Of a stretch of 64,000 nt of DNA, positions 9,267 through 20,203 are shown one piece after another. The DNA is from Pyrenochaeta sp. MPI-SDFR-AT-0127. Taxonomy: Eukaryota; Ascomycota; Dothideomycetes; Pleosporales; Cucurbitariaceae. Both the position numbers and the translations under genes were made by a program. Under the pieces are notes generated by a model. The model saw nothing but the letters and a program-made list of their open reading frames with translations, was not told the DNA's origin and ran no database searches. Position 1 is the stretch's first letter; the number at the start of each line of letters is the position of its first letter. The stretch lies in assembly GCA_020747015.1 (NCBI GenBank), contig JAGTJM010000002.1:992001-1056000 (forward strand). Direction: 5' to 3'.

Positions 9267-10079
9267 ATGATACACACAATGTTCGCCAAATGCCGTTCTA
9301 TCGTTCTTCTCACCCTAATCTCGGCTGTCTCTACTACCATGGTCTCCAATAGCAATGATACATGCCCACAGCATCTCTATAACGTTCACATATTCTCCAC
9401 CAATCCGCTCATAATATACATACCCAAATTCATCACCGAATCAGAAGCAGCACATCTGCGATCCATATCTGCAAACGAATTCACGTCTTCTCAAATCGCT
9501 GATTCATCGGGGCAGCAACAGCTAGCCAGCACACGCACTTCTCGCTCCACGTCATTAAAAAGCGATGGGGTTGTACGCTGCATCGAGGAACGAGCTTTAA
9601 TGTTTCAGGGCCTGAGAATGACGAGGGAGAACTTGGAGCCGCTGCAGCTCGTGGAATATGGTAAAGGACAGAAGTACCACGCGCATACGGATTGGTTTAC
9701 ATCACCCCTCCAAACGACACCCGAATACGGTGGTAATCGACTATCAAGTTTCTTCGTATACGTACACGCTAGTGACGACATCATAGGTGGAGGGACACAG
9801 TTCCCTCTGCTCGACGCACCAGATGGGGAAGCATGGTGCGAGTATGTAAACTGCGATGCCGCTTGGGAGGATGGTGTTGTTTTCCGACCTGTTGCAGGCA
9901 ATGCAGTATTCTGGCGGAATTTGAAGAGCGTGAAAGTGGACAGTGGGAAGAAAACGTACGTTGGGGATAGAAGGACCCTACACGCGGGTTTGCCAGTGCA
10001 GAGGGGTTCCAAACTAGGAATGAACATCTGGACAAGAGAGCGGGAGCTGAATGAGAAGTATAGGACCGATGGAGCTTAA
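9267..10079 (+). CDS. Prolyl 4-hydroxylase-type 2-oxoglutarate/Fe(II) dioxygenase
   Basis: About 270 residues from the ATG at 9267. A hydrophobic leader (CRSIVLLTLISAVSTTM) points to ER targeting by signal peptide or signal anchor. The catalytic double-stranded beta-helix shows the iron-binding HxD (HAHTDW), a distal histidine in TLHAGLPV, and the 2-oxoglutarate-binding lysine in GSKLGMNIW, in the order found in the P4H alpha-subunit family. The enzyme would hydroxylate peptidyl proline using O2 and 2-oxoglutarate. The natural substrate in fungi is unknown from sequence. An in-frame ATG at 9156 would add 37 residues, and an earlier frame start is GTG. The gene is intronless and its stop is 80 bases from the end of the convergent acyl-CoA oxidase. 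It shares its promoter region with a PDI-like gene, the family that supplies the P4H beta-subunit in animals. Confidence 0.85.
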   Translation: MIHTMFAKCRSIVLLTLISAVSTTMVSNSNDTCPQHLYNVHIFSTNPLIIYIPKFITESEAAHLRSISANEFTSSQIADSSGQQQLASTRTSRSTSLKSDGVVRCIEERALMFQGLRMTRENLEPLQLVEYGKGQKYHAHTDWFTSPLQTTPEYGGNRLSSFFVYVHASDDIIGGGTQFPLLDAPDGEAWCEYVNCDAAWEDGVVFRPVAGNAVFWRNLKSVKVDSGKKTYVGDRRTLHAGLPVQRGSKLGMNIWTRERELNEKYRTDGA

Positions 10080-10159
10080 GGAGTAGTATAAAAATACAAA
10101 TCGCTTTACTCTCAAATCTCAATTTACAAAGTCTTTTTGACCATACCATATCTACACAT

Positions 10160-12407
10160 CTACAACTTACTCTTCTCTATCCTCTTGAACAATACATCAC
10201 TATCTGGATATGGATCGACGGTAATGTTGTTGAGGGGGTTTAGTTCGCTCGCACGGAAAAACATGTCTTCGTATACCTTTCCATCTTGGCGGCCAAGGCT
10301 GCTGTCGAGCACCCAATCATCGAAGCCCCAGGCATCCACTAGTCGCACGGCATGTGGACGAATCTCCTTGAGGAGAGTCATGACAGTGTTCGTACGAGCA
10401 AGTGAGATTTGATGTTTGCTACATGCACCGCTAGCGTAGAACTCGGAGCCTTCTTGCTCAAGGGTGTTTAGAGCGAAGAGCCGGAAGAGCTTCATGAGGA
10501 CGTCGAGGATGGTCTTGTCGGCCTTGCCTTCCTTCTCGATAGTTCTGAGTGCAGAAAGGTTGTTCTTGACAACCATGTACTGCGCATGCGCTTTGCTTAG
10601 CCTGTAGAAGTCAACGAGCAAATCATTCCACGGTTTCTTCTGCTCATCACGGTGCTTGGAGGCCTCAAAGGTGAGGAAAGAGACACGCCAGGCAAAAGCA
10701 GCAACGAGGTCTGTGTCGGAGCCGATGATATCGAAGGCACAGCCTATGTTACGCCGGGATTGAAATTCAGCGAGGATTGTAGTCGTGTCATTGGTTGGCT
10801 TTTCATTACTGAGGACAGATCGTGCGGATTTCAGAAGCTTTAAAAGTGTCAGTCAAAGCTGAAGAGGCGGGAATTTAGGATGAGGTGGGACTTACATAAC
10901 GTGCGACTTGTTGCGTAAGCATGTAGTTATCGCCTTCCCAGGTCGTGGTCGGGAGATAATCAGCGTACCAGGGGCCAATACCGCTGTGGTAGAGTGTTAG
11001 TGGTTTATCTTCACCAATGTGGAGGTGAGTAAGCTTACCTGAAACTCGAGTATCCATGGCCACCGCAAGCTCGTCGACAGACCTCAAGGCCCTCGGCCGC
11101 AATGGAACTGCTGAGCGACTTCAAGGCGCAAGACGAAGCATGCAAGTCTGCCAGCATGTCACTGCCTGACTGAACCTCTTCCGGACCTGCTCCTCGTTTG
11201 CTCGAGTCGCTGTTTGAATTGCCCTGGCTGATCTTCTTTTGGTTCTCTTGGTACATATCCATCATGGATTTGCCAGTAAAATGAAGTGCGAAGGTAGCAG
11301 CCAAGAGAGGTAGGAGTCGAATCTGAACCATGGTGTAGTTCAAGACAGGCGTCTCAGCCTCACCAGCAGGAGCGTCGCGATCCTGGAACTGGCGGCGCAC
11401 CGCACAGTAGCGGGTGGCAATTGTCACGCCCCGAGCAAGCACACTACCTGCTTGCATGACAATAGTGGAGCGGACCCAAGTAAGGGTGCCGTACACGAGA
11501 GAGGGAGAACCACGGCGAGCAAACTTGTTGGTGGAAGGGTCAACATGGGTGAAGCGAGCCAGCATACTAATATGTGGGACTTTGACGTTGTTGAACAAGA
11601 GGAAGCCATTGTCCATGGTGTTGTAGCCAAACTTAGGGCCTATATCTCCGATGTGGATGTTGTCAAGTGGCTCATGCGAGTTGAGATCTCGAATCTGAAC
11701 ACAGAACGGAGTCGGACCATAAGATTTGCCGTTGATGATGAGCTGAGCCATGACGATCGCGTGATTTGCCGTTCGCCCTAGGGAGCCAATCCACCATTTG
11801 CTGGCAGTTAGATGTGGCGAATGGATTGTAAAGGTTTGGTCGTCAGAATTCCAGGTTGCGGTCGTTTCAAGACCCCGAACATTTGATCCATGGCCAAGCT
11901 CAGTTTGAGCATAACATCCAATGATCTTGTAGTCATTGGCCAACGTAAGCCATTTTTCCTGTTGCTCGGGGGTGCCTTGCCCTTCGAGCGTGACCTGGCT
12001 TATTAGTATACTGCATGGACAGCACAGATGGAACACAGACGCACCTTGAACATGGAGTCGTGAAGCCCATATGGGCCCGGCTCGCCAATAAGATCAGCAG
12101 CTGTTCGAAATTCTTCCAAAGTCCAGTTGTGTTGTTTCTTCAAGATCCTCAACCTCTTCTCTCGTGCAAGTGCTCTTTCAAATCTATCCGTTCTTCCCAT
12201 GAAGTAATTTTGCGACTTGTCGAATACCTTTTCAGCCTTGAGAAGGTCGAGGATCTTTTGCTTCCTAACAATAACATCTTTGGTATGCAAAAGCTCCTGG
12301 AGTTCTTGTACGGGGATCTTTGAACTAGCGCGCTCAGCCTTGAGCAGCTCATGTCCCTGTGCGCCCGAAGGCTTCAATTGCTTGACCCAGTCAGGTGTTG
12401 GTGCCAT
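10160..12407 (-). CDS. POX1: Peroxisomal acyl-CoA oxidase (first copy)
   Basis: Exons 12407-12045, 11994-11039, 10983-10896 and 10837-10160 encode about 694 residues. Introns of 50, 55 and 58 nt have GTGCGT, GTAAGC and GTAAGT donors. The protein catalyses the first, FAD-dependent, H2O2-producing step of peroxisomal beta-oxidation. The acyl-CoA oxidase signature GCYAQTELGHGSNVRGLETTA is present, followed by TASKWWIGSLG, the FAD-contact region (GPKFGYNTMDNG), CGGHGYSS and TTWEGDNYMLTQQVARY. The C-terminal helical domain ends in SKL, a canonical type 1 peroxisomal targeting signal. The length is normal for fungal acyl-CoA oxidases. A paralogue is at 61022-63294 on the same strand. The gene is head-to-head with the PP2C gene and tail-to-tail with the prolyl hydroxylase. 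Confidence 0.95.
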
Positions 12408-13722
12408 TGTGGCTTTATGAAGATGATGGAAGTGATGGATGAGAGAGAGTCGTCGTGAGAGCTGAAGCTAAGTATTTCATTACGATACAGGCCTCGGCTG
12501 CCGATAGCGCTCGAGAGCTTTAGACGCGCTAGTCGAAGTTCCGAGGTCATGGGCGGCCACGCCTGTTGGTCGCTCAGGAGCTTGCGGCAGCTCCGAGCTT
12601 TGAGACGGGACATGGCCAACAGTTGATAAGAGCACATGTGCACGCTTGTGACTCTTGGGATTCGGAAAAGTTGAATATCTTGAGTTTGGCCCTGGGTTTA
12701 TAGGCATGGCTGCAGCGCCTTCTGGAGTTGGCCTAGCGGTGATCGGCTATCGGTTGCTCTTCCCATCCAGGAAATATTGCAGCGAAACATCTGCTTCACT
12801 TTTCTCAAAGCTGAGGCGCACAATCATGGAAACTCGAGTAGATTGGGCGCCGAATGAACATTGATGAGCAAGGAAGGAAGAGCAGCAATGTCTTGGCTGG
12901 CTTGCGAAGACTACTAGTCTTTACCTCAAACCAGGCTGAAGATGCTTATTTGCCATTCAACGGCTGCCTCGTCTTGCTGGCAGAATGACTGAGCAAGTGT
13001 AAGGAGAGGCTCAAAAGCATACCTGGAGATTGGTTCTGCTTCACGGCGGCAACCGGAGGACTTGGCTAGACTCTCACAGTCGTCGAAGCTAAAACCCAGC
13101 TAGGTCAGCACCAGCGTCGATGCATTTGGGCACACAGGCTGGAGGCTGATTCTCAAAAAATGAGCTTGTGTCACGGCACGCGAGCTCGCTCCTGCGATGC
13201 AGCGAGGGGTTCTGTAGCCGCCTGCTGCCTCACGACACCGGTGCACCGCCTCAAGCCTGCACATAGGAATGCTTGGACGTAAGCTCGGGCGCGTATTCCC
13301 AGAAGGCAGCCATCAATCACGATCAGAGAGCTGGTGGGGAACCACAGCTGCAGAAAATGCGCTGCCGTCATTCTCGCGGCCTCGACCTTGAGCCACCCGC
13401 GCTAGACCGTTTTTGGAACCTAGCGTGCTCGCCGTGCTGTCAGTTTGGCGGGCGATACCTCGCTCTCAACACCACACCCGCCTGTTTACTCCCCGCGAGC
13501 TAAGCACGCAATTTCTGCCCTCTCTCTTCTGCCTGATACCAGACTCCTCTTTCTTTTCAAGAATCTGCTTGCTACTATCGTCGCGGCCGCGCTCGCCCTG
13601 TTCTGATATACCCCACCATCAACACAGTGTCGGCTCGGAATTTCATGCACTCGAGGAGAATTACGTTCCACCTAAGACTCCCTTTCATCTCTTCCCACGA
13701 GTCCTCATAGGAATCGGGCAAT
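12408..13722. promoter_or_regulatory. Long divergent intergenic region, acyl-CoA oxidase / PP2C
   Basis: About 1.3 kb separates two divergent start codons. Short overlapping frames on both strands have no conserved content. Pyrimidine-rich tracts at 13500-13560 and 13600-13700 are consistent with the PP2C core promoter and 5' UTR. No gene is seen. Confidence 0.45.
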
Positions 13723-15513
13723 ATGGGCCAGACTCTCTCCGAGCCCGTCGTCGACAAGGTAATTGCCCCCATGTTGTCCCCGCCCCCGCACCGTGCGCTT
13801 CGTCCGTCTCCTACTTGGCGACCGGCGTATGCACATGGCTGTGGGGCGCGCAAGACTATCGTCGATAGTCGCTGAATACTGAAACCTTTTTTCTCGGCAG
13901 CATTCAGAAAACGGCGATGGCGACTCACTCATCTTTGGCGTGTCCTCGATGCAGGGCTGGCGGATCAGCATGGAGGATGCACACGCAACTGTGTTGGACC
14001 TCGCAGGTGAAGACGGCAAGCCCACACCCGCAGACAAGCGACTGGCTTTCTTTGGCGTATACGATGGCCACGGCGGCGATAAGGTAGCAATATACACTGG
14101 AGACAACTTACACCGAATCGTGACAAAACAAGAGGCCTTCAAGGAGGGTGACCTCAAGAAGGCTCTTCAGGATGGCTTTCTGGCGACCGACAGGGCAATA
14201 CTAAGCGGTAGGTCTATTCTTGCTCTATTCCATTTCCCCCAGCCGAGACTGACTCACGCGATCAGACCCCAAATACGAAGAAGAAGTCTCTGGATGCACT
14301 GCGTCGGTCGGCATTCTGTCCAAGGACAAGATCTATGTGGTACGCTCATTCAATCATGGTGGCATACTAATGCTAATCAGATCAGGCTAATGCCGGTGAT
14401 TCGCGTACCGTTCTAGGGGTGAAGGGCAGAGCAAAGCCGCTCTCATTCGACCATAAGCCGCAGAATGAAGGTGAGAGGCAGTTTGAGACATACAGAGCTT
14501 TGCTGACAGTTTACAGCTGAGAAGGCACGTATTCAAGCTGCGGGCGGCTTCGTCGATTTTGGCCGCGTGAACGGCAATCTTGCCCTGTCGCGCGCGATAG
14601 GTGACTTCGAGTTCAAGAAGAGCGCCGATCTTCCCCCCGAGCAACAAATAGTTACCGCATTTCCGGATGTCGAAATTCACGACATCAACCAGGATGATGA
14701 GTTTCTGGTCGTCGCCTGTGATGGTGAGGCTATTTGATCTCTCAATGCGTATACATACTGATCTCGGCTGCAGGTATCTGGGACTGCCAGTCTTCGCAAG
14801 CAGTTGTCGAGTTCGTTAGGCGCGGAATCGTCGCAAAGCAGGATCTTGCTGCTATTTGTGAGAATATGATGGACAATTGCCTGGCATCAAACAGTGACAC
14901 GGGAGGCGTTGGCTGTGATAACATGACTATGATCATCATCGGTCTTTTACAGGGTCGGACGAAGGATCAGTGGTATGAGGACATTGCGAAGAGGGTTGCT
15001 AATGGAGAGGGTCCATGTGCGCCGCCGGAGTACGGCAAGTCAGAGAATCCAGTCTCTTCCGCCTCTGAGGGCGATTAGTTCAGGTTCTAATACATGTGTG
15101 TAGCTGAGTTCCGCGGTCCCGGCGTGCACCATCGCATTGACGATAGCCCTGATGATATCGACATGGATCTTGATCATCGATTCCGTCCCAATAATGGCCT
15201 CGGTGGTCGCATCATCTTGTTGGGTGATGGCACTGAGATTTCTACCGAAGCACCCGAGAACGATAATTTCGACCATGACGACGAAGACAAGGATCTCGAG
15301 TCACAAGTTGACAAGTACAATAAAGAAGATACAAAAGGTAGCGCTCTTAATAACCGGGAAGGCACACCCGGTCCGCAGTCCGCTGCCGCGCAAGTGACGG
15401 AATCTCCATCATCTGTTCAGACGGAGAAGTCCGACGCCTTTGAGCCAGCATCAAAAGAAGCGGTTGGTGACAAGAAACCTGTCGCAAGTCCCACCCAGGC
15501 GAGTCAGAAGTGA
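13723..15513 (+). CDS. PTC2: Protein phosphatase 2C (Ptc2/Ptc3 type)
   Basis: Seven exons (13723-13758, 13901-14207, 14266-14339, 14386-14470, 14517-14723, 14774-15034, 15104-15513) give about 459 residues. The protein begins MGQTLSEPV, an N-myristoylation-type start typical of Ptc2/3. PP2C motifs occur in order: RISMEDAH, FFGVYDGHGG, SGCTASVGIL, VANAGDSR, ALSRAIGDFEFK, VACDGIWD and GCDNMTMIII. These carry the aspartates that bind the two metal ions. The tail after EFRGPGVHH is acidic and low-complexity, as in fungal orthologues. Ptc2/3 enzymes dephosphorylate serine/threonine in checkpoint, stress-MAPK and Ire1 signalling. Intron six (15035-15103) has a GC donor (G|GCAAGT) with a CTAAT branch site. 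Reading through it would stop at 15078 and lose the conserved GRIILLGDGTE tail. The first intron is the longest (142 nt). Confidence 0.93.
15035..15103 (+). other. GC-AG intron in the PP2C gene
   Basis: The donor is GCAAGT after exon base G, the branch-like TTCTAATAC lies at 15085-15093, and the acceptor is TGTAG. Using it joins PPEY to AEFRGPG, the expected Ptc2 sequence. No GT donor nearby restores the frame. Confidence 0.85.
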
Positions 15514-16051
15514 ATTGGTCTCCTCTCGTCCGGTCGCAGTAACTCGTCTGTACATCAAGCTTGAATTTTGAAGCATGACTGCGAGCGTTCTTTTTCTTTA
15601 AAGTCCGCAAGCGGTGGGTTTGTTGGTTTCCCGCAGGATCAAATTCGGGTGGTCATGGAAACGAGCCTCATGGATCGACAGTGGGCAGTGTCACGAAATG
15701 ATACCTGGCGAGCTAGAAGGTCGCCATCCTCCTTACTTGTTTGTCCCTTTTCTTTCACGACTGGCTCTTTAGAATCTATATTCGTTCACGAACCTCACCC
15801 GAGCCAAATGGTTTGTTGTGCGATATGACGTCATACAGGACATCTGGCAAATGAATGTCTCCACGGGAACCGACTTTCGCTGCAATGCCGTCCCTGACGC
15901 GAATGCATGGCTGATCTCCTTAAGAGGCTAGACGACCGGGGACTTGAGAACTTATTTGCATGCTACCTTTGGACGCACAATGTGAATATTTGACATGAAT
16001 GTAGAGGCACTATCTGTTGCTACCAATCCCTAAGGTCAGCCTAAATTTTGG
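15514..16051. other. Convergent intergenic region
   Basis: These are the 3' flanks of the PP2C gene (+) and the membrane protein gene (-). Only short unconserved frames are present. No terminator motif or repeat can be singled out. Confidence 0.5.
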
Positions 16052-17068
16052 TTAAACTGATTGTATGACCTTCCCTCCATATGAGCTATCTTCCCTTTCA
16101 ATTGCCAGTAGCATATCTGTCAATGAAAGACACTCATTCTCTTGAACCAAGCCGAGGAAAGATTGATCAATGCCCATGTAGCCCTCTCCTTGCATGATCT
16201 TGTGTCCATATCTCCACCTGCCAGATAGCCTGTCTGCATTGCCATCAGCATCTTTCAGTATCAATGCGAGATCCAACGCAGCCTGCAGTGTCGAAGTTAC
16301 ACCTGGTGGACATCCTGCGCGTATGCATTCTTGTGAGCCCCAGTATCTAGTTATGTAGGCGATGGTGACAAGACTATAGATTGTGGGCCACAAAAGTGCG
16401 AAGAGCAGCCAGGCCCAGTTGTATCCCATCCAACACTTGTCGTCCTCCAGTCGTATTTGTAGTGCGAGTGAGACAAACGGTATACCCATGAGGGTGATGT
16501 AATCGCCAATCAGACGTATCAAGACAATGTCTTTGATACCTTGTTCTGCGTTATGAAAAAGCAATGCGCATTGTTGAAGATGTAGCCGTGATCCGAGGTT
16601 GACAGCTAAAAGCAGACCGGCTGAAGGAACCGAGTATCCACGCTCACCAAGAAGCAAGCCAGCAATTGCACACGAGAGCTTGTTCAGAAAATAGCGACAT
16701 GTGAGCGGAAGCGTGAACACCATGAAGGTGACGATTAAAAAGTTCAGTTTTGCCAAGGACGAGTTTGCGAGATGAAGGTTCTTGCGTAGATCCTGGCCTG
16801 CAATACCGACATAAATAGCGATATAAATGGCGAGTGCGAGGAGAAACCAGGTGGACCATGTTCGAATATATCGACCTGATACAGTCTTGTTCATGGTGTG
16901 AGCAACGGCGCGGTATTGTGATTCGCGCCTTATTCGCTGCATCTGGGGTCGGCCATGTAGTGGGGTCATTGTTTCATCCTGTCGATCGAAATCGCTTTGA
17001 GTAGCTGAGGATTTGAAGTGTGAGAACATGATTTGGGCAAGAGTGTGGAATCGTGTCGTAGTGACCAT
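16052..17068 (-). CDS. Uncharacterised multi-pass membrane protein
   Basis: A single-exon frame of 338 residues starts with ATG at 17068. About five hydrophobic segments are visible: near residues 70-90 (FLLALAIYIAIYVGIAG), 107-125 (FLIVTFMVFTLPLTC), 130-155 (IAGLLLGERGYSVPSAGLLLAVNLG), 185-205 (YITLMGIPFVSLALQI) and 215-240 (WAWLLFALLWPTIYSLVTIAYI). The N-terminus is hydrophilic with many Arg and Gln. The C-terminal 90 residues are soluble. I do not recognise the family. The arrangement would suit a fungal-specific membrane protein rather than a transporter, but no motif supports a function. It is divergent from LST8 across a G-rich intergenic region. Confidence 0.6.
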   Translation of the reverse strand: MVTTTRFHTLAQIMFSHFKSSATQSDFDRQDETMTPLHGRPQMQRIRRESQYRAVAHTMNKTVSGRYIRTWSTWFLLALAIYIAIYVGIAGQDLRKNLHLANSSLAKLNFLIVTFMVFTLPLTCRYFLNKLSCAIAGLLLGERGYSVPSAGLLLAVNLGSRLHLQQCALLFHNAEQGIKDIVLIRLIGDYITLMGIPFVSLALQIRLEDDKCWMGYNWAWLLFALLWPTIYSLVTIAYITRYWGSQECIRAGCPPGVTSTLQAALDLALILKDADGNADRLSGRWRYGHKIMQGEGYMGIDQSFLGLVQENECLSLTDMLLAIEREDSSYGGKVIQSV

Positions 17069-17864
17069 GGAGGGTAGTAATCAATCCGACAGCATGGGAA
17101 GGAGCGTCGATCACCCGCTCAAATAAAGCCCTCGCGCAGAAGACCAAGACCAAGAAACGGCCGACCAAACTTGGTGCATCCATGGATTCGGCCCATTGCG
17201 CCACGGTCACGGCCATGATTGGCAACGAAGGTTGTCCGGATGTGGCGATGTTGAGCGAGAGGCCATCAGCTGCGGACGCCCTCGTCAAGCTTTTCCGAAT
17301 TCACAGCGCCGCCATTGAATAAAAGGACACTTGCAGTAGGAGCGCCACAGTTCAGCGGAAACCAGCCAGACTCAAAAGGTGAGTGCTCAGCCACGGGTTC
17401 TTTATCGGGACCCCGCGGGGGGGGGTGGTGTGGGTGAACGGGCTGAGCTTGCACCAGCAACGAGTTGGCTCGAACAAGCGTATTCATGTGCTGAATTATG
17501 CTCTAGCATTTGACCAGTGCCCTAAACCTCAACGGCTTTGCACACGGCGAAGGAGTGTGAAGAAGCTACAGTTCCACTGCTGATAGGGCGTAGCAGTTCG
17601 ATCAGATATCACCTAGTCTCCATCTGTTGACCGCTATAGGGCTGAATGATCGTTGGGCAGGACCAACATGAGGCCCAAGCACTGCCGCGCATCAACCTCG
17701 ACCCATCCAACGCCGCGAGCTTCCCTTTAAAATCGCAACCGCCTGTACCTAATCATGCTGTCTGTTCGATGAGGTGAACGCAGTCGCATCTTCACTCATA
17801 TTAGAGCCACCAAATCACGAAAAGTCTAGAAGCTCTTCAGCACGAACAGGACCATCGTCGAGCA
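17069..17864. promoter_or_regulatory. Divergent intergenic region, membrane protein / LST8
   Basis: About 800 bases lie between the two start codons. A nine-G run begins at 17417 and is followed by TGG and TGGG, a possible G-quadruplex. Short frames carry nothing recognisable. Confidence 0.4.
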
Positions 17865-19037
17865 ATGTCGGTCATTCTTTGTACAGGTACAAAACTGCTA
17901 TCCCACGCATGTGCCGCAAACAACTAACCTTCTGCTGTAGCGGGATATGACCACACCATCCGGTCTGCATGCCATGCAAGCCTTAACGATACTGTCCATC
18001 TTACTAACACCAAGATCACAGCTTCTGGGAGGCCCTTAGCGGCATCTGCTCCCGCACAATCCCCCACCCCGACTCGCAAGTGAACCGCCTCTGCATCTCG
18101 CCTGATAAACGCTACCTAGCTGCCGCTGGCCACCATACCGTCAAACTGTACGACATTAAATCCACCAACCCCAACGCTATCCTCACCTTCGACGGGCATA
18201 CGTCCAATATCACAGGCGTGGCCTTCCACTGTGAGTCCAAATGGCTGGTCACCAGCAGCGAAGACGGCACGGTCAAGATCTGGGACACACGGAGTGGCAA
18301 CGTACAGCGCAACTATACCCATGGCGTACCCGTAAATGATGTGGTCATACACCCGAACCAGGGAGAGTTGATTAGTTGTGACAGGGGGGGAAATGTAAGG
18401 ATTTGGGATTTGGGGGAGAACAAGTGTAGCCATCAATTAATTCCTGAGGATGATGTTAGTGTGGCAAGTGTAACGGTTGCAAGTGATGGAAGCATGGTGT
18501 GCGCCGGTAACAATGCAGTAAGTCTCACTATTAATTGGCTCCCAGGACATAATGGCATTACATGTCGAAGATGCTAATGAGCGGTGACAGGGCAACGTCT
18601 ATGTATGGCGTATGATCCAACGTACCGACACCACCTCCATCTTGCCCATCTGCCGCTTCCTCGCGCACTCTACATATATAACGCGCGTTCTGCTCAGTCC
18701 AGATGTACGGCATCTCGCAACTTGCTCCGCTGACCACACAGCACGAATTTGGTCCGTTGATACGTCTCTACCACATAACGTCACTGCGGCCGACAATCTA
18801 CCTAGCGCTGCCGAACGTGACCCTGCTGCGTTTCCACTGGAGACAACTCTGCATGGACACCAGCGCTGGGTTTGGGACTGTGCGTTTAGTGCCGACTCGG
18901 CGTACTTGGTGACGGCGTGCTCCGACCATTATGCACGACTGTGGGAGCTGGGTAGCCAGAGTATCATCAGACAGTACAACGGTCATCACCGTGGCGCTGT
19001 TTGTGTTGCCCTGAACGACACCGCGGTCGGCAATTGA
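17865..19037 (+). CDS. LST8: WD-repeat protein LST8, TOR complex subunit
   Basis: Exons 17865-17886, 17941-17962, 18022-18517 and 18591-19037 give 328 residues. The protein starts MSVILCTAGYDHTIRFWEAL and consists of WD40 repeats. Clear repeat ends are VKLYD, VKIWD, VRIWD, VYVWR, ARIWS and ARLWE, each preceded by a GH-type turn. That makes a seven-bladed propeller expected to bind the TOR kinase domain in TORC1 and TORC2. The first coding exon and the second exon are both only 22 nt, and exon two encodes YDHTIR. The introns are 54, 59 and 73 nt. The frame closes exactly and the N-terminus matches the family, so the microexon model is well supported. An acidic/Ala insertion (DNLPSAAERDPAAFP) between blades six and seven is family-like. 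Confidence 0.93.
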
Positions 19038-19612
19038 GCACAACGAATCACGAGGGAGAGGATTATGTGTTAGCATAGCGAGGGCGTTCTTTTTGTATCG
19101 AGGGATGGGTCGGCGTTTCGGCAGATGATTCATTTCCTTCTATGTCGGGGTAGGATGTCGGGTTCTCTGTAGACTAGAGTCTCGTCCGTCGAACTCACAA
19201 TTTTCGTCGAGCGAGCCGCAAAAGCAACAAATGAGTAATGCTAGGACCAAGAAATTTTGGCAATTGTTTGCGAAGACATGTTGTTTACCACCCCACTGCC
19301 ATGTTTGCCTTGATCAATGGCGCATCTCATAGTGAACAGCAGCGTGATATTGAAATATTCTTCAGAATATGACTCCGTGAACCCAATTATGCGCCGCTCG
19401 TGCTTTAGTGAACAAACACCATAAATGCGATGCATGAACGCTCCATTAAACAGAATGTGCGCTAATTTCAACCACAGGCCCAAAGAACCTTGACATTTGC
19501 AATTACAGTATTATACTAATATATCATGCTCTCCCGTCCATCCCTTCAATTGCCATCAGAAAAACACGATAGTCGTCGTCCGGACGTTGCTCTCACGCTT
19601 CAGCCTGCATCA
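19038..19612. other. Convergent intergenic region
   Basis: This is the 3' flank of LST8 facing the minus-strand frame at 19613. No conserved coding or RNA gene is visible. Confidence 0.5.
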
Positions 19613-20086
19613 TTAACCTAGCAGCTTTGAAAGCCAAATTGCAAGGTTCTTCCCCCTCATTACTGGCGTGATCGAGGCTGCGCTGCTTGTTTCTCTACCT
19701 CGCTCACTCTCTCTTTGAAATATCTGCTGCTTGGATCCCGCTGTCGTCAGGCTTCTTATTTGCCCTGGTATTATGATCTCGCGCTGCTGTACTGAAGTAG
19801 TGCCATGACTGAGGCTCGTATGGAGCTTGTTTACATTGAGTAAACGCTTTGGCGTCAATTGCTGTGGAGCAATGTCATGTTTTGTGGCCAACAAAGCAGG
19901 AGGTTTGATTGGTACAGTTTCTATCAGCCTGTCTCGCGACGATATCGGCGTCGAGATGTTGGAGTCAATATTGGGCTTCCTGTTGTCCAAAACTCTTGCA
20001 GTTGTGCCGGATGGATCTAGCACTTCTGCGGATGTGGTCAACATCGGAATGCTCTGGCCATCGGACGCTGTGAAGGTTATCTGCAT
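19613..20086 (-). CDS. Doubtful hypothetical frame downstream of BUD6
   Basis: A 158-codon frame counted from its first ATG (20086) encodes a Ser/Thr/Pro-rich sequence with a short amphipathic end (NLAIWLSKLLG). No domain is recognised. The frame stays open upstream to about 20185, beyond the ATG, which suggests it could be a 3' exon. Splicing from a GTGGTG in the last BUD6 codons (about 20217) to an AAAG acceptor at about 20155 would fuse it in frame to BUD6. That donor is weak, so the frame may equally be non-coding. Confidence 0.2.
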   Translation of the reverse strand: MQITFTASDGQSIPMLTTSAEVLDPSGTTARVLDNRKPNIDSNISTPISSRDRLIETVPIKPPALLATKHDIAPQQLTPKRLLNVNKLHTSLSHGTTSVQQREIIIPGQIRSLTTAGSKQQIFQRESERGRETSSAASITPVMRGKNLAIWLSKLLG

Positions 20087-20203
20087 GGACAGCGACACAT
20101 CGCTCTTAAACCATGGAAGGGCCGTGTATTGCACACTCGGCAAATCGACAGCTTTGCAATCAGCACGAAAGCAGGTTAAATGGCCAACTATTTAGGAAGA
20201 TGT

